From positions 1 through 31,691 of the forward strand of contig CAYRFP010000023.1 of assembly GCA_964423675.1 (NCBI GenBank): DNA of 31,691 nt, in the 5' to 3' direction. This document shows, piece by piece, positions 1 through 7,275 of this stretch (its first letter is position 1; every line of letters begins with the position of its first letter). Origin of the DNA: RUG563 sp964423675. Lineage in GTDB: Bacteria > Bacillota > Clostridia > Christensenellales > Aristaeellaceae. Below the pieces are notes generated by a model. The model searched no databases. It was given only the letters and a program-made list of their open reading frames with translations, and had not been told where the DNA came from. Made by a program: the position numbers and the translations under genes.

Positions 1-52
1 TCGCGACCTCCACCTTGGCAAGGTGGCGCTCTACCAACTGAGCTACTACCGC
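1..52 (-). tRNA. tRNA-Gly(GCC), partial at the window edge
   Basis: Reading the minus strand, the 5' acceptor GCGG, the D-arm AGCTCAGTTGGTAGAGC and the anticodon arm CACCTTGCCAAGGTG are present. The 7-nt loop gives anticodon GCC. The T-arm and 3' acceptor lie beyond the left edge. It is the last visible member of a minus-strand tRNA array. Confidence 0.93.
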
Positions 53-71
53 AGAAAAGGGGTTTGAAAGA

Positions 72-155
72 TGGTGCGGACGAAGAGACTTGAACTCTTA
101 CGCCTTTCGACACCAGATCCTAAATCTGGCGCGTCTGCCATTCCGCCACGCCCGC
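72..155 (-). tRNA. tRNA-Leu(TAG)
   Basis: Minus-strand cloverleaf with acceptor GCGGGCG pairing CGTCCGC, discriminator A and encoded CCA. The anticodon stem-loop CCAGATTTAGGATCTGG gives TAG. The long variable arm of a class II tRNA lies between the anticodon arm and the T-arm TTCAAGT. The length of 84 nt fits tRNA-Leu. Confidence 0.95.
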
Positions 156-197
156 ACATAGGCGGCAATGCAGCCTCGCTTTTAACCCCCAAGGGGA

Positions 198-273
198 TGG
201 TGACCCATCGGGGATTCGAACCCCGGACACCTTGATTAAAAGTCAAGTGCTCTACCGCCTGAGCTAATGGGTC
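198..273 (-). tRNA. tRNA-Lys(TTT)
   Basis: Minus strand starts GACCCATTAGCTCAG and the acceptor pairs with ATGGGTC, followed by A and encoded CCA. The anticodon arm CTTGACTTTTAATCAAG gives TTT. The T-arm GGGGTTCGAATCCCC is canonical. 76 nt including CCA. Confidence 0.95.
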
Positions 274-277
274 AAGT

Positions 278-352
278 TGGCTGGGGTGGCAGGGATCGAA
301 CCTACGAATGAGGGAGTCAAAGTCCCTTGCCTTACCGCTTGGCTACACCCCA
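278..352 (-). tRNA. tRNA-Gln(TTG)
   Basis: Minus strand starts TGGGGTGTAGCCAAGCGG, which has the U1 acceptor and D-arm typical of bacterial tRNA-Gln. The anticodon arm GGGACTTTGACTCCC gives TTG. The 3' end is CACCCCA-G-CCA. 75 nt; only 4 nt separate it from the tRNA-Lys gene downstream. Confidence 0.94.
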
Positions 353-378
353 TCGGTGCCCGCCATCCGGAAAAAAAG

Positions 379-456
<78 letters not shown>

Positions 457-466
457 ATGAGCGGAT

Positions 467-543
<77 letters not shown>

Positions 544-603
544 ATTGCCGTAAAATAGTCGTCGAGGTGGATTCATTCGAATCATCCCTGCTGACAAGGA
601 TAG

Positions 604-632
604 ATTTTAGCACAATCCCCTTATCTTGTCAA
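604..632 (-). promoter_or_regulatory. Sigma-A promoter of the tRNA array
   Basis: On the minus strand, TTGACA (627-632), a 17-nt spacer, then TAAAAT (604-609). This is a perfect -35 with a 5/6 -10, placing the transcript start near 597, about 55 nt before tRNA-Arg. A strong core promoter is what a stable-RNA operon would need. No other promoter is seen inside the short spacers of the array. Confidence 0.85.
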
Positions 633-717
633 CCCTTTTCCGAAAAAAACTTTTTCCCCTTTTTGCCCGGCATTTTTTCTCCCAAAACTCCCCTATTTTC
701 CCCCCAAAATGCTCCCT

Positions 718-1500
718 TTAAAGATCCTTCCACAGCCGCGCGTTCATTTCCGCATCGACCTCTGGGCTTTCCATGATCTCTTTTTCCGAATAGGGCTGGC
801 GGTAAATCTCCGTCAGTTCACCATCCATCGGCACACGCTCAATCAAATAATAAGTTCCCAGATTCTCCCTATCCTCTACCAACTCGACCTCCCGAATCAA
901 TTGCAGCCGTTTTTCGCCATCTCCGCGCTGTTCCCAGCGATACACCCGCCGCACGCTTTCTGCGGCGCTTACATGCCGATAATCATACACGATTTGCTTC
1001 TCCGGATACAGTTCATATATGCTCAGCCAGTGCATGATGCCATTATCAGCTGTAAACCGCTGCTGCTGGTTATCCCAGAGGAAAAAGGTATGAACGACGT
1101 TGGACGCGCCGATGTTATAGAGGATATCCAGATCTGGAAAGCCATCGAAATTGAGGTCTTTCAGCCCCACCATGCCGTTCAGATCCTGATCTTCCTCCCA
1201 GCCTCCAGGGCCATACCAGCCCAGCCGCGTAAAATACACGGTCTGCGAAAAACTGCTCTGTCCCGGAAAGGCAAACTGCATTTGATACAGCGTTTCCTGC
1301 GTGCAATCAGCGCCTGTCTTTTGCCAGCCAAGCCGAGTGATTTGCAGAGTATATCCCTGTTCCGTCTGAAAAGGTGTGCCGATTGTTTCTGCATTTACAG
1401 GCATGCACAGCGCCGCTGCCAGCAGAGTTCCGACGCAAAACGCATTTCCCACCCTCCGCAAACGGTTGAGCAAACCCCTTCTGCTTTTCGTTTTCTTCAT
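718..1500 (-). CDS. Secreted protein of unknown function with a calcium-loop-like motif
   Basis: 260 residues, beginning ATG at 1500 behind a GGGGGAG ribosome binding site. A basic N-terminus (MKKTKSRRG, further Arg to residue 16) and a hydrophobic stretch (about 19-36) ending in VNA give a signal peptide cleaved near 37, so the mature protein is probably extracellular. Residues 115-123 read DLNFDGFPD, a D-x-N-x-D-G-x-x-D loop like those in dockerin, EF-hand and FG-GAP calcium sites. The following stretch (LDILYNIGASN, then TFFLWD) resembles the small XAC2610-type/FG-GAP-like proteins, but I cannot name the family firmly. It is transcribed toward the tRNA array and has no operon partner. Its promoter is not clear in the 147 nt it shares with the divergent transporter genes. 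Confidence 0.8.
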   Translation of the reverse strand: MKKTKSRRGLLNRLRRVGNAFCVGTLLAAALCMPVNAETIGTPFQTEQGYTLQITRLGWQKTGADCTQETLYQMQFAFPGQSSFSQTVYFTRLGWYGPGGWEEDQDLNGMVGLKDLNFDGFPDLDILYNIGASNVVHTFFLWDNQQQRFTADNGIMHWLSIYELYPEKQIVYDYRHVSAAESVRRVYRWEQRGDGEKRLQLIREVELVEDRENLGTYYLIERVPMDGELTEIYRQPYSEKEIMESPEVDAEMNARLWKDL

Positions 1501-1591
1501 TTTTCTCCCCCTTTTTCCAGCCTTCTTCCATAAAACGAATCAGAACTCGTTATTCATCCCAGCCCATGTTTTTTGCCCGTTGGGAGGAGCC

Positions 1592-1620
1592 TTGCCTTTG
1601 CCCCCGCTTCATGCTATAAT
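1592..1620 (+). promoter_or_regulatory. Promoter of the chromate-transporter pair
   Basis: TTGCCT (1592-1597), a 17-nt spacer, then TATAAT (1615-1620) preceded by TGC, giving an extended -10. The transcript would start near 1627 and leave a leader of about 20 nt before the ATG at 1648. Confidence 0.7.
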
Positions 1621-1647
1621 AGCCGCAAAGAAAGGAAGGCGGAAAGA

Positions 1648-2223
1648 ATGAGAAAAAACAACCGTCTGCTGACGCTGTTTGTCAATTCATTTCTCATCAG
1701 TGCCTGCACCTTCGGCGGCGGATTCGTCATTGTCACGCTGATGAAACGCAAATATGTAGACGAACTACACTGGCTGGACGAACAGGAAATGCTGGATTAT
1801 ACAGCGCTGGCTCAGGCTTCACCCGGAGCCATCGCGGTTAATGCCGCCGTGCTGGTGGGCTGGAAAATCGGCGGCCTGCCAGGCATGCTTCTGGCCGTTT
1901 TAGGCACGATTCTTCCTCCGATGCTGATTCTCACGTTTCTTTCTTTTTTTTATTCCGCCTTCGCTGCCAATCGCTTTGTAGCGCTGTTGCTTCGGGGCAT
2001 GCAGGCCGGAGTGGCTGCGGTAATTTTTGATGTAGTATGGAGCCTTAGCAAGCAGGTTTTTCGGCAAAATAAAGGGTTCAATGCATTGTTGCTGGCCGTA
2101 GCATTTATCCTTTCCTTTTTTGTAGGTATGAATGTAATATATCTGATTCTGACCGCACTGGTTCTGGGCATATGCCGAGCGCTGGCGCTGAAAAAGCGCC
2201 GAGAGGAGAGCAAGCCATGCTGA
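1648..2223 (+). CDS. Chromate transporter family (CHR) subunit, first half-size protein
   Basis: 191 residues of a polytopic membrane protein of the CHR family (PF02417). Many Firmicutes make this as two single-domain proteins rather than one fused ChrA. The N-terminal signature is visible: FGGGFVIV near residue 22, then ALAQASPGAIAVNAA and GWKIGGLPG, followed by several hydrophobic segments and a basic C-terminus. The start at 1648 is chosen because GGAAGGCGG precedes it and the -10 TATAAT lies just upstream; a longer frame from 1573 would run through the promoter. The stop overlaps the start of the second subunit, so translation is probably coupled. The family exports chromate with sulfate as an analogue, but many members have no shown substrate; chromate itself is not proven here. 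Confidence 0.9.
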   Translation: MRKNNRLLTLFVNSFLISACTFGGGFVIVTLMKRKYVDELHWLDEQEMLDYTALAQASPGAIAVNAAVLVGWKIGGLPGMLLAVLGTILPPMLILTFLSFFYSAFAANRFVALLLRGMQAGVAAVIFDVVWSLSKQVFRQNKGFNALLLAVAFILSFFVGMNVIYLILTALVLGICRALALKKRREESKPC

Positions 2224-2768
2224 TGCAATTGTTTCTCAGCTTCCTGCAAATTGGGCTGTTTAGCATCGGCGGAGGATATGCTGCCATGCCGCTGATTCAG
2301 GCCCAGGTAGTGGAAAAGCACGGCTGGCTGACCCTTCAGGAATTCGCCAATCTGGTCACAATCGCTGAAATGACCCCTGGCCCCATTGGAGTAAACGGCG
2401 CCACGTTTGTTGGCGTTCGTGTTGCAGGAATTCCTGGTGCGGTGGCCGCCACGCTGGGCTGTATCCTGCCCTCCTGCCTGATTGTCTCTCTGCTGGCCTA
2501 TGTCTATAAGCGTTGGCGAAGCATGGCGCTGTTTCAGGATGTGCTTTCTGCCCTGCGTCCCGTTATTCTGGCGCTAATTGCCGGAGCGGGGCTAAGCATT
2601 TTGCAAAACGCTGTGTTTCCGGCAAGTTTGGCTCTTTCGCAGACAGATTGGATCGCCGCGGGCATGTTCATTGCTTCCCTGATCACCCTTCGCAAATGGA
2701 AACTCAGCCCCATTCTCGTTATCTTTGCCTCCGGCTTGATCGGCATGGGGATGTATTTGCTGTTTTGA
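2217..2768 (+). CDS. Chromate transporter family (CHR) subunit, second half-size protein
   Basis: 183 residues, paralogous to the preceding protein: FSIGGGYAAMPL, then AEMTPGPIGVNGATFVG and AGIPGAVAATLGCILPS, followed by hydrophobic helices to the C-terminus. The TPGP motif is the CHR hallmark. The ATG at 2217 overlaps the upstream stop (ATGCTGA) and has GAGAGGAG about 9 nt before it. An in-frame ATG at 2223 is possible, but the overlap arrangement favours 2217. In two-gene CHR systems the subunits insert with opposite topology and work as a pair; I infer the same here. The genes form a two-gene transcription unit, with no redox enzyme or regulator beside it. Confidence 0.9.
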   Translation: MLMQLFLSFLQIGLFSIGGGYAAMPLIQAQVVEKHGWLTLQEFANLVTIAEMTPGPIGVNGATFVGVRVAGIPGAVAATLGCILPSCLIVSLLAYVYKRWRSMALFQDVLSALRPVILALIAGAGLSILQNAVFPASLALSQTDWIAAGMFIASLITLRKWKLSPILVIFASGLIGMGMYLLF

Positions 2769-2793
2769 TTGCCCCAACGTTTTAAAAATCGGA

Positions 2794-2854
2794 TTGACGC
2801 AAACAGACAAAGATGATATGCTTAAGTTACCATTTAAGCATATCATTTTATAAT
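2794..2854 (+). promoter_or_regulatory. Promoter region of the GH127 gene (two overlapping candidates)
   Basis: Two possible promoters share this stretch. TTGACG (2794-2799) is followed after 17 nt by TATGCT (2817-2822). TTACCA (2827-2832) is followed after 16 nt by a perfect TATAAT (2849-2854). The second gives a leader of about 18 nt before the ATG at 2879. Both overlap the inverted repeat at 2813-2846, suggesting regulated rather than constitutive expression. Confidence 0.55.
2813..2846. promoter_or_regulatory. 13-bp perfect inverted repeat in the GH127 promoter (candidate operator)
   Basis: ATGATATGCTTAA (2813-2825) and TTAAGCATATCAT (2834-2846) are exact inverse complements separated by 8 nt. 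The repeat covers the -10 of the upstream candidate promoter and the -35/spacer of the downstream one, a typical place for a repressor site. It could instead act as a weak AT-rich terminator of the transporter genes, since TTTTAT follows the right arm. Confidence 0.6.
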
Positions 2855-2878
2855 GAATGCAAGAAAAGGAGATTACAA

Positions 2879-4732
2879 ATGTATTATCACAACTTTCAAT
2901 TGCAGCCCCTGCGCAGCAAAGCGCTGCAATTAGGCGGCGAATTAGGAAAGCTGCTGGACAATATCGTAACCCGCTGGCTATTGGACATTCGGGAAACAAA
3001 CCCTGCAATTCTGGATATGTTTTCCGATGCGGATTATCTGCCCCACCGGCATGTTTTACCTTGGTCTGGCGAATTTGCTGGTAAATATCTAACCTGCAGC
3101 ACTATGATTTATCAGCTAACCGGTGATGAACGCCTGAAAAAATATCTGGAAGGATTTGTTGCCGAGTTGATTTCTCTGCAAAAACCCAACGGTTACATAG
3201 GCCCCTTCTCCCATGAATATGAACTTACGGGAAAGTGCGCGCCTATGCAATATGCTTTCGATTCTTCCAGCAAACCCGAAAGCTATCCTGTCTGGGACTG
3301 CTGGGGACATTATCATATTATGCTGGGACTCCTTTTGTGGCATGATGCTACTGGCGACCAGGCAGCTTTTTCCTGTGTTGAACGGATTGCTCAGTTACAT
3401 ATAGAAACCTTCTTTGGCGAAGGAAAAATGCGGATAGTGGAGACTGGTTCGGAGGAGATGAACCTTTCCGTGGTTCATACCTTTGCCATGCTGTATCGCA
3501 AAACTGGAAAAACGGAATACTTACGGTTTGCAGAAGAAGTTGTGAAAGATCTGGAGGTGCCGCCGGCAGGCGACTATCTTCGCCAAGCGCTGCAGGGCGT
3601 TGAATTTTATCAGATGCCTAAACCCCGTTGGGAAAGTCTGCATCCCATTCAGGGCCTGATGGAATTATATGCAGTGACCAATGATGAAAAGTATCGCAAA
3701 GCGGTGGAGCATATCTGGTGGAGCATTACATCTACCGACGTCCATAATACTGGCGGTTTTTCCACGCAGGAACAGGCTTTGGGCAGCCCGTATCGGAGAG
3801 GCCCCATCGAAACCTGCTGCGTGATTGCCTATATGGCGCTCAGCGCGGATATGCTGCGCCTGACGGGCAACAGCGTGATTGCCGACATGCTGGAACTTTC
3901 CACGTTCAACAGCAGCATGGGCTCCTTTAACCCCAGCGGACGCTGGTCAACCTACGATACACCAATGGAAGGCTATAAACGCGCCAATTATCATCAGATT
4001 GGTTTTCAATGTCGCCCCGGCAGCCCTGATCTGAACTGTTGCTCCGTCAATGCACCGCGCGCGTTTGGATTGCTGAACGACTGGGCTTATATGACGGATG
4101 GCGAAAGCGTTATCATCAATTACTATGGATCGCAAACCATTCGAGCAGAACTGAACGGGGAAGCCTTCGTGCTGACGCAGCATACCGAGTATCCCTACAC
4201 AGGAACCATATCTTTTTCTACAGAGCAGGCTCCTGCGCAGGGAATTACACTGAAGCTAAGGATTCCTTTCTGGTCTGAAACGACACATTTGAAAATAGGA
4301 GAAAAAAAGGTTCGGCTAAACTCCGGCAGTTATGCTGATGTACATGTAAAAGCTGGGGACACGTTTGTTCTTGACCTGGACATGGCCTTGCAGGCATGGG
4401 CAGGAGAAGCGCGCATGGAGGGCAAAGCAAGTCTGTTCCGTGGGCCGCTGGTGCTGTGTGCCGATGCTTTCTATGATAGAAGCCTGAACGTGTTGGATTT
4501 GCCTACGCTGGATTTAAAAACATTGCGGCTGACGAGCATAGATCAAGCTCCCCGAGCGGGGCGACTTTTCCATCTGCAAGATTGCAATCGCGCCATCACG
4601 GTTTGCAACTTGTACACTGCCGGTTCTTCGGGCAGTCCATATAGCACATGGTTTCCCACGGAAGCACTGGCTCCCAAGCCGTTTAGCAAAGAAAACCCCT
4701 TCCGTCTGCAAAAGATTGGCGAAGCTCGATAA
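2879..4732 (+). CDS. GH127-type glycoside hydrolase (beta-L-arabinofuranosidase-like)
   Basis: 617 residues without a signal peptide, so probably cytoplasmic. The catalytic barrel of the GH127/DUF1680 family is recognisable. Residues 311-313 (Glu-Thr-Cys) and the Cys pair 387-388 (NCCS) match the Glu-x-Cys and Cys-Cys zinc ligands of the Bifidobacterium enzyme HypBA1, where one Cys acts as nucleophile; spacing is close (74 against 77 residues). Glu298 lies near the position of the proposed acid/base. In the family these enzymes remove beta-L-arabinofuranose from plant-type glycans, but substrates vary, so the sugar is inferred. The ATG at 2879 has AAAAGGAG just upstream; longer frames run through the promoter. 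No transporter or other glycan gene adjoins, and the gene is bounded by its own promoter and terminator. Confidence 0.88.
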   Translation: MYYHNFQLQPLRSKALQLGGELGKLLDNIVTRWLLDIRETNPAILDMFSDADYLPHRHVLPWSGEFAGKYLTCSTMIYQLTGDERLKKYLEGFVAELISLQKPNGYIGPFSHEYELTGKCAPMQYAFDSSSKPESYPVWDCWGHYHIMLGLLLWHDATGDQAAFSCVERIAQLHIETFFGEGKMRIVETGSEEMNLSVVHTFAMLYRKTGKTEYLRFAEEVVKDLEVPPAGDYLRQALQGVEFYQMPKPRWESLHPIQGLMELYAVTNDEKYRKAVEHIWWSITSTDVHNTGGFSTQEQALGSPYRRGPIETCCVIAYMALSADMLRLTGNSVIADMLELSTFNSSMGSFNPSGRWSTYDTPMEGYKRANYHQIGFQCRPGSPDLNCCSVNAPRAFGLLNDWAYMTDGESVIINYYGSQTIRAELNGEAFVLTQHTEYPYTGTISFSTEQAPAQGITLKLRIPFWSETTHLKIGEKKVRLNSGSYADVHVKAGDTFVLDLDMALQAWAGEARMEGKASLFRGPLVLCADAFYDRSLNVLDLPTLDLKTLRLTSIDQAPRAGRLFHLQDCNRAITVCNLYTAGSSGSPYSTWFPTEALAPKPFSKENPFRLQKIGEAR

Positions 4733-4821
4733 GATGCTTTAGACGGCCGGACAACACTGGCGCAGATGCAATAATCCATGTTTAGCATTCCCGGCAATTT
4801 TGTTTCTCGCAGCCTCATAAA

Positions 4822-4867
4822 AAAACAAACGAAGGCCCCTCCTTTCGCAAGAAAGAAGGGGCTTTTT
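4822..4867. terminator. Bidirectional terminator between the GH127 and GNAT genes
   Basis: Hairpin GGCCCCTCCTTTC-GCAA-GAAAGAAGGGGC with one C/A mismatch, followed on the plus strand by CTTTTT and flanked on the left by AAAAAAAC, which gives a T-run on the minus strand. It can end both converging units. Confidence 0.85.
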
Positions 4868-4887
4868 AGAAGATGCTTTTTATTTAC

Positions 4888-5688
4888 TTACAAATCCATT
4901 CCAGGCAAGGCGGTAACCGTCCGCACAAACGCGCCGTTCATCCGTTTCATCAGCGCCACCTGCGCCGCATTTCGGCGGAAGATATGTGTATATACGTTCA
5001 TCACGCCCTGCTGTTGCAAAAGGGTGCCCGCTGCTTCCAGCAACTGCCGGGCCAACCCCTGGCGGCGATAATCAGCGCGGGTATAAAGCGTCAGCAGCGT
5101 AGCATTTTCCCCAGTACCAGTAAACACAGCTTCACAAATCGGCTGCCCGGCCCGATAGAAGCCCAGCGCCATAAAATGCTGCTGTTGCTGCCAAAGCGTC
5201 AGATAATCCCGGGTAATGGGCGAAATGCGATAGGCGTTTGCCCGAGCCAGGAAAGCATTCTGCGCCGCTTCATCCATCAGCGGCACGGAAGCAAACTGCA
5301 TCCCCATTGGCGGCCGCGCCGCGCCCTGGGGAACCAGGAAGCGGAACAAATCCTCGCCGTCATCATTTTTCATCCCGCAGCTTTCATAAAACTGCAGCAT
5401 ATCCACATTCTCCGGCGATACCTGCGCATACAGCCGAGCCGGCACCTGCGGATTCTGCGCCCGCAATTGCTCTGCCCGAGCCAACAGCGCCCCATACATC
5501 AGCGCACGCGCCGAGGGCTGGGCATCAATCTGCATAAACAAATGAGCGGGCCGTTCCGGATACATTTCACCCTGGAAAAAATCAATCACATAGCCGGTGC
5601 CCAGCTGAATCTGCTGATCATTGGCCACAAAAAAAACGTTCTCTGGCGCTACGCCCTGAAAGGCGGCCTGCGGATGGGTAATGCGCAT
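4888..5688 (-). CDS. GNAT family N-acetyltransferase, probably two tandem GNAT folds
   Basis: 266 residues, cytoplasmic. The C-terminal half has the acetyl-CoA binding signature YRRQGLARQLLEAA (about 207-220) after the strand ATLLTLYTR, followed by YTHIFRRNAAQVALMKRMNGAF, the usual final part of the fold. The N-terminal half ends in a similar element (SPENVDMLQFYESCGM, about 91-106), which suggests a degenerate first GNAT domain. The acceptor cannot be predicted. It follows the GMP-synthase homologue by 41 nt on the same strand, with no terminator between, and is the last gene before the bidirectional terminator. The ATG at 5688 has only a moderate ribosome binding site (AAAGGAAG lies somewhat far; AGGG nearer). 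Confidence 0.85.
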   Translation of the reverse strand: MRITHPQAAFQGVAPENVFFVANDQQIQLGTGYVIDFFQGEMYPERPAHLFMQIDAQPSARALMYGALLARAEQLRAQNPQVPARLYAQVSPENVDMLQFYESCGMKNDDGEDLFRFLVPQGAARPPMGMQFASVPLMDEAAQNAFLARANAYRISPITRDYLTLWQQQQHFMALGFYRAGQPICEAVFTGTGENATLLTLYTRADYRRQGLARQLLEAAGTLLQQQGVMNVYTHIFRRNAAQVALMKRMNGAFVRTVTALPGMDL

Positions 5689-5729
5689 ATGCTGTTAATC
5701 CCTGCTTCCTTTTGCGTTTGTAGGTTCTA

Positions 5730-7181
5730 TTATTGCCATTCAATGCCTGAATAATTCGTGCTGGGCGTTAAATCATACACCACACGGCGAACTTCTGGCC
5801 GTTCCTTCATGGCCTGATCCACCACTTCTTCCATCACGTCGTAGGGCAGCCGCGCCGCATAGGCCAGGCTGCGCTCGCTGGCGTGAACTGCCCGCAGACA
5901 GATAACCGCCCCGGTCTCATCCCCCGGCATAGGACACAGCACCGCAAAATACTGCCACAGGCGCTTGTTCGCCCCTGCGCTGGCTACCTTGCTGCGGAAA
6001 ATAGCATCCACGGCGCGGAGCGTTTGCAGCCGTTCTACCGTTACTTCTCCTAAAATCCGCAGCGCCAGGCCGCTGCCCGGGAAGGGCTGGCGAGAAATGA
6101 TTTCCTGAGGCAAGCCCAGATAATCCCCAATGCGGCGAATCTCATCCTTAAATAATTCCCGCACCGGCTCCACCACCGGCAGCCCCATTTCCATCGCCGG
6201 CCGATTTCTGCTGCCGCCGAACATGATATCGTTATAGCTGGTTCCCTTAATCAGCGCGTCAAACTCACCCAGGCGGCTAATCTCCTGTGCCAGGATGCGC
6301 TCCATGGTTTCGCTAATGATCCGGCGTTTTTCCTGCGCATCCTTTACTCCATGCAGCGCCGAAAGGAACTGCTCCTGAGCGGAAACGCGAACCACATCCA
6401 TGCCGATCTGATCCCGATAAAAGGCCAGGAACACATCGCCCTCATGATCCCGCAAAAGGCCGGTATCCACAAATACGCATTTGAGCCGCTGGCCCAGTGC
6501 CTTAAAAGCCAACAGCGCACTGACCCCGCTGTTAAGCCCACCGGTCATGGCGCAAATGGCCCTGCCATCGCCCACCACGCGGCCGATTTCTTCCACCGCC
6601 CGTGTGGCAAACGCATCATCGTCCCACCATGTGGTGCAGCCGCAAACTGCCAGCGCGAAATTGCGCAAAAGCCGGGATGCCTCCGGATCGTTCTGCTCCA
6701 TTTCAAACTGGATGCCAAATAGCGGCTGATTTTCATGCGCAAAGCCGATCACCGTTTTCCCTGCCCAGCAAATGGCCTGAACGTCATCAGGAATCCCCAG
6801 TTCCCGGGCGCTGGGCAGCATTCGTTCGCCATCCTCCATGCCGTCCAGAAGCACACATTCGTGGTATTTCAGCTGTTCCAGCACGTTATCTATGCATTTT
6901 TCGCCCACGCTTCCGCCCAGCGCCTGAAGCAGCATCGCCGCTGTATCGCCAAGAGCCAGCACAGGCATGCCGGTTTGCAGCAGCCGGGTGTCCAACCCAG
7001 TGGGCACTTCCCCGGTAATGCCTCCGGCCAATACCAACCCCATCGGATCCTGGGCCTGCACTTCTTCCAGAGCCGAATCCCCGGAAACAATTTTGCACAT
7101 CACCCGTTCCGACCGAAGCTTTCTTACGATCATTCGGCTGGACACATCATCGAAATTCAGCACCAGTAGCATATCGCGCAT
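5730..7181 (-). CDS. GMP synthase (GuaA) homologue with altered glutaminase and ATP/XMP sites
   Basis: 483 residues, against roughly 510-525 for ordinary GuaA, which makes GMP from XMP, ATP and glutamine. The whole layout is recognisable: class I glutaminase domain (1-180), PP-loop ATPase (about 205-385) and dimerisation domain (about 385-483) ending in IEW. The glutaminase nucleophile elbow, normally GICYGMQ, reads ALGDTAA (76-82), so the Cys is gone. The catalytic HPE reads EME (160-162). The PP-loop SGGVDSS reads TGGLNSG (213-219). The IKSHHN segment before GLP (near 329-335) is absent, and the C-terminal SKPPATIEW reads PSTNYSGIEW. PFPGSGLALRILGEV (367-381) and PVRELFKDE are kept. The frame is intact, so this is a diverged paralogue rather than a pseudogene. 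It may be ammonia-dependent, act on another substrate, or be regulatory. GAAGGAG precedes the ATG. Confidence 0.88.
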   Translation of the reverse strand: MRDMLLVLNFDDVSSRMIVRKLRSERVMCKIVSGDSALEEVQAQDPMGLVLAGGITGEVPTGLDTRLLQTGMPVLALGDTAAMLLQALGGSVGEKCIDNVLEQLKYHECVLLDGMEDGERMLPSARELGIPDDVQAICWAGKTVIGFAHENQPLFGIQFEMEQNDPEASRLLRNFALAVCGCTTWWDDDAFATRAVEEIGRVVGDGRAICAMTGGLNSGVSALLAFKALGQRLKCVFVDTGLLRDHEGDVFLAFYRDQIGMDVVRVSAQEQFLSALHGVKDAQEKRRIISETMERILAQEISRLGEFDALIKGTSYNDIMFGGSRNRPAMEMGLPVVEPVRELFKDEIRRIGDYLGLPQEIISRQPFPGSGLALRILGEVTVERLQTLRAVDAIFRSKVASAGANKRLWQYFAVLCPMPGDETGAVICLRAVHASERSLAYAARLPYDVMEEVVDQAMKERPEVRRVVYDLTPSTNYSGIEWQ

Positions 7182-7190
7182 GGTTTTTTC

Positions 7191-7203
7191 ACTCCTTCGG
7201 AGT
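7191..7203 (-). promoter_or_regulatory. Small hairpin holding the ribosome binding site of the GuaA homologue
   Basis: The minus-strand sequence ACTCC-GAA-GGAGT is a 5-bp stem with a 3-nt loop, and its right arm is the GGAG of the ribosome binding site, 9 nt before the ATG at 7181. It could lower translation initiation. The stem is short, so the effect may be small or absent. Confidence 0.35.
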
Positions 7204-7275
7204 TTGGCTTAACATGGGAACTATGGATTATTCGCCAAGAACGCCGCGATTCCTGCATTTTTTCCGCATTTACCT

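Noticed and set aside
1573..1647. Upstream extension of the first chromate-transporter frame
   Set aside because: It would be translated through the -10 box; the ATG at 1648 has a proper ribosome binding site.
4873..5754. 293-codon plus-strand frame opposite the GNAT gene
   Set aside because: The minus-strand frame has clear GNAT motifs; the plus frame is His/Arg/Pro-rich with no recognisable feature and begins inside the terminator.
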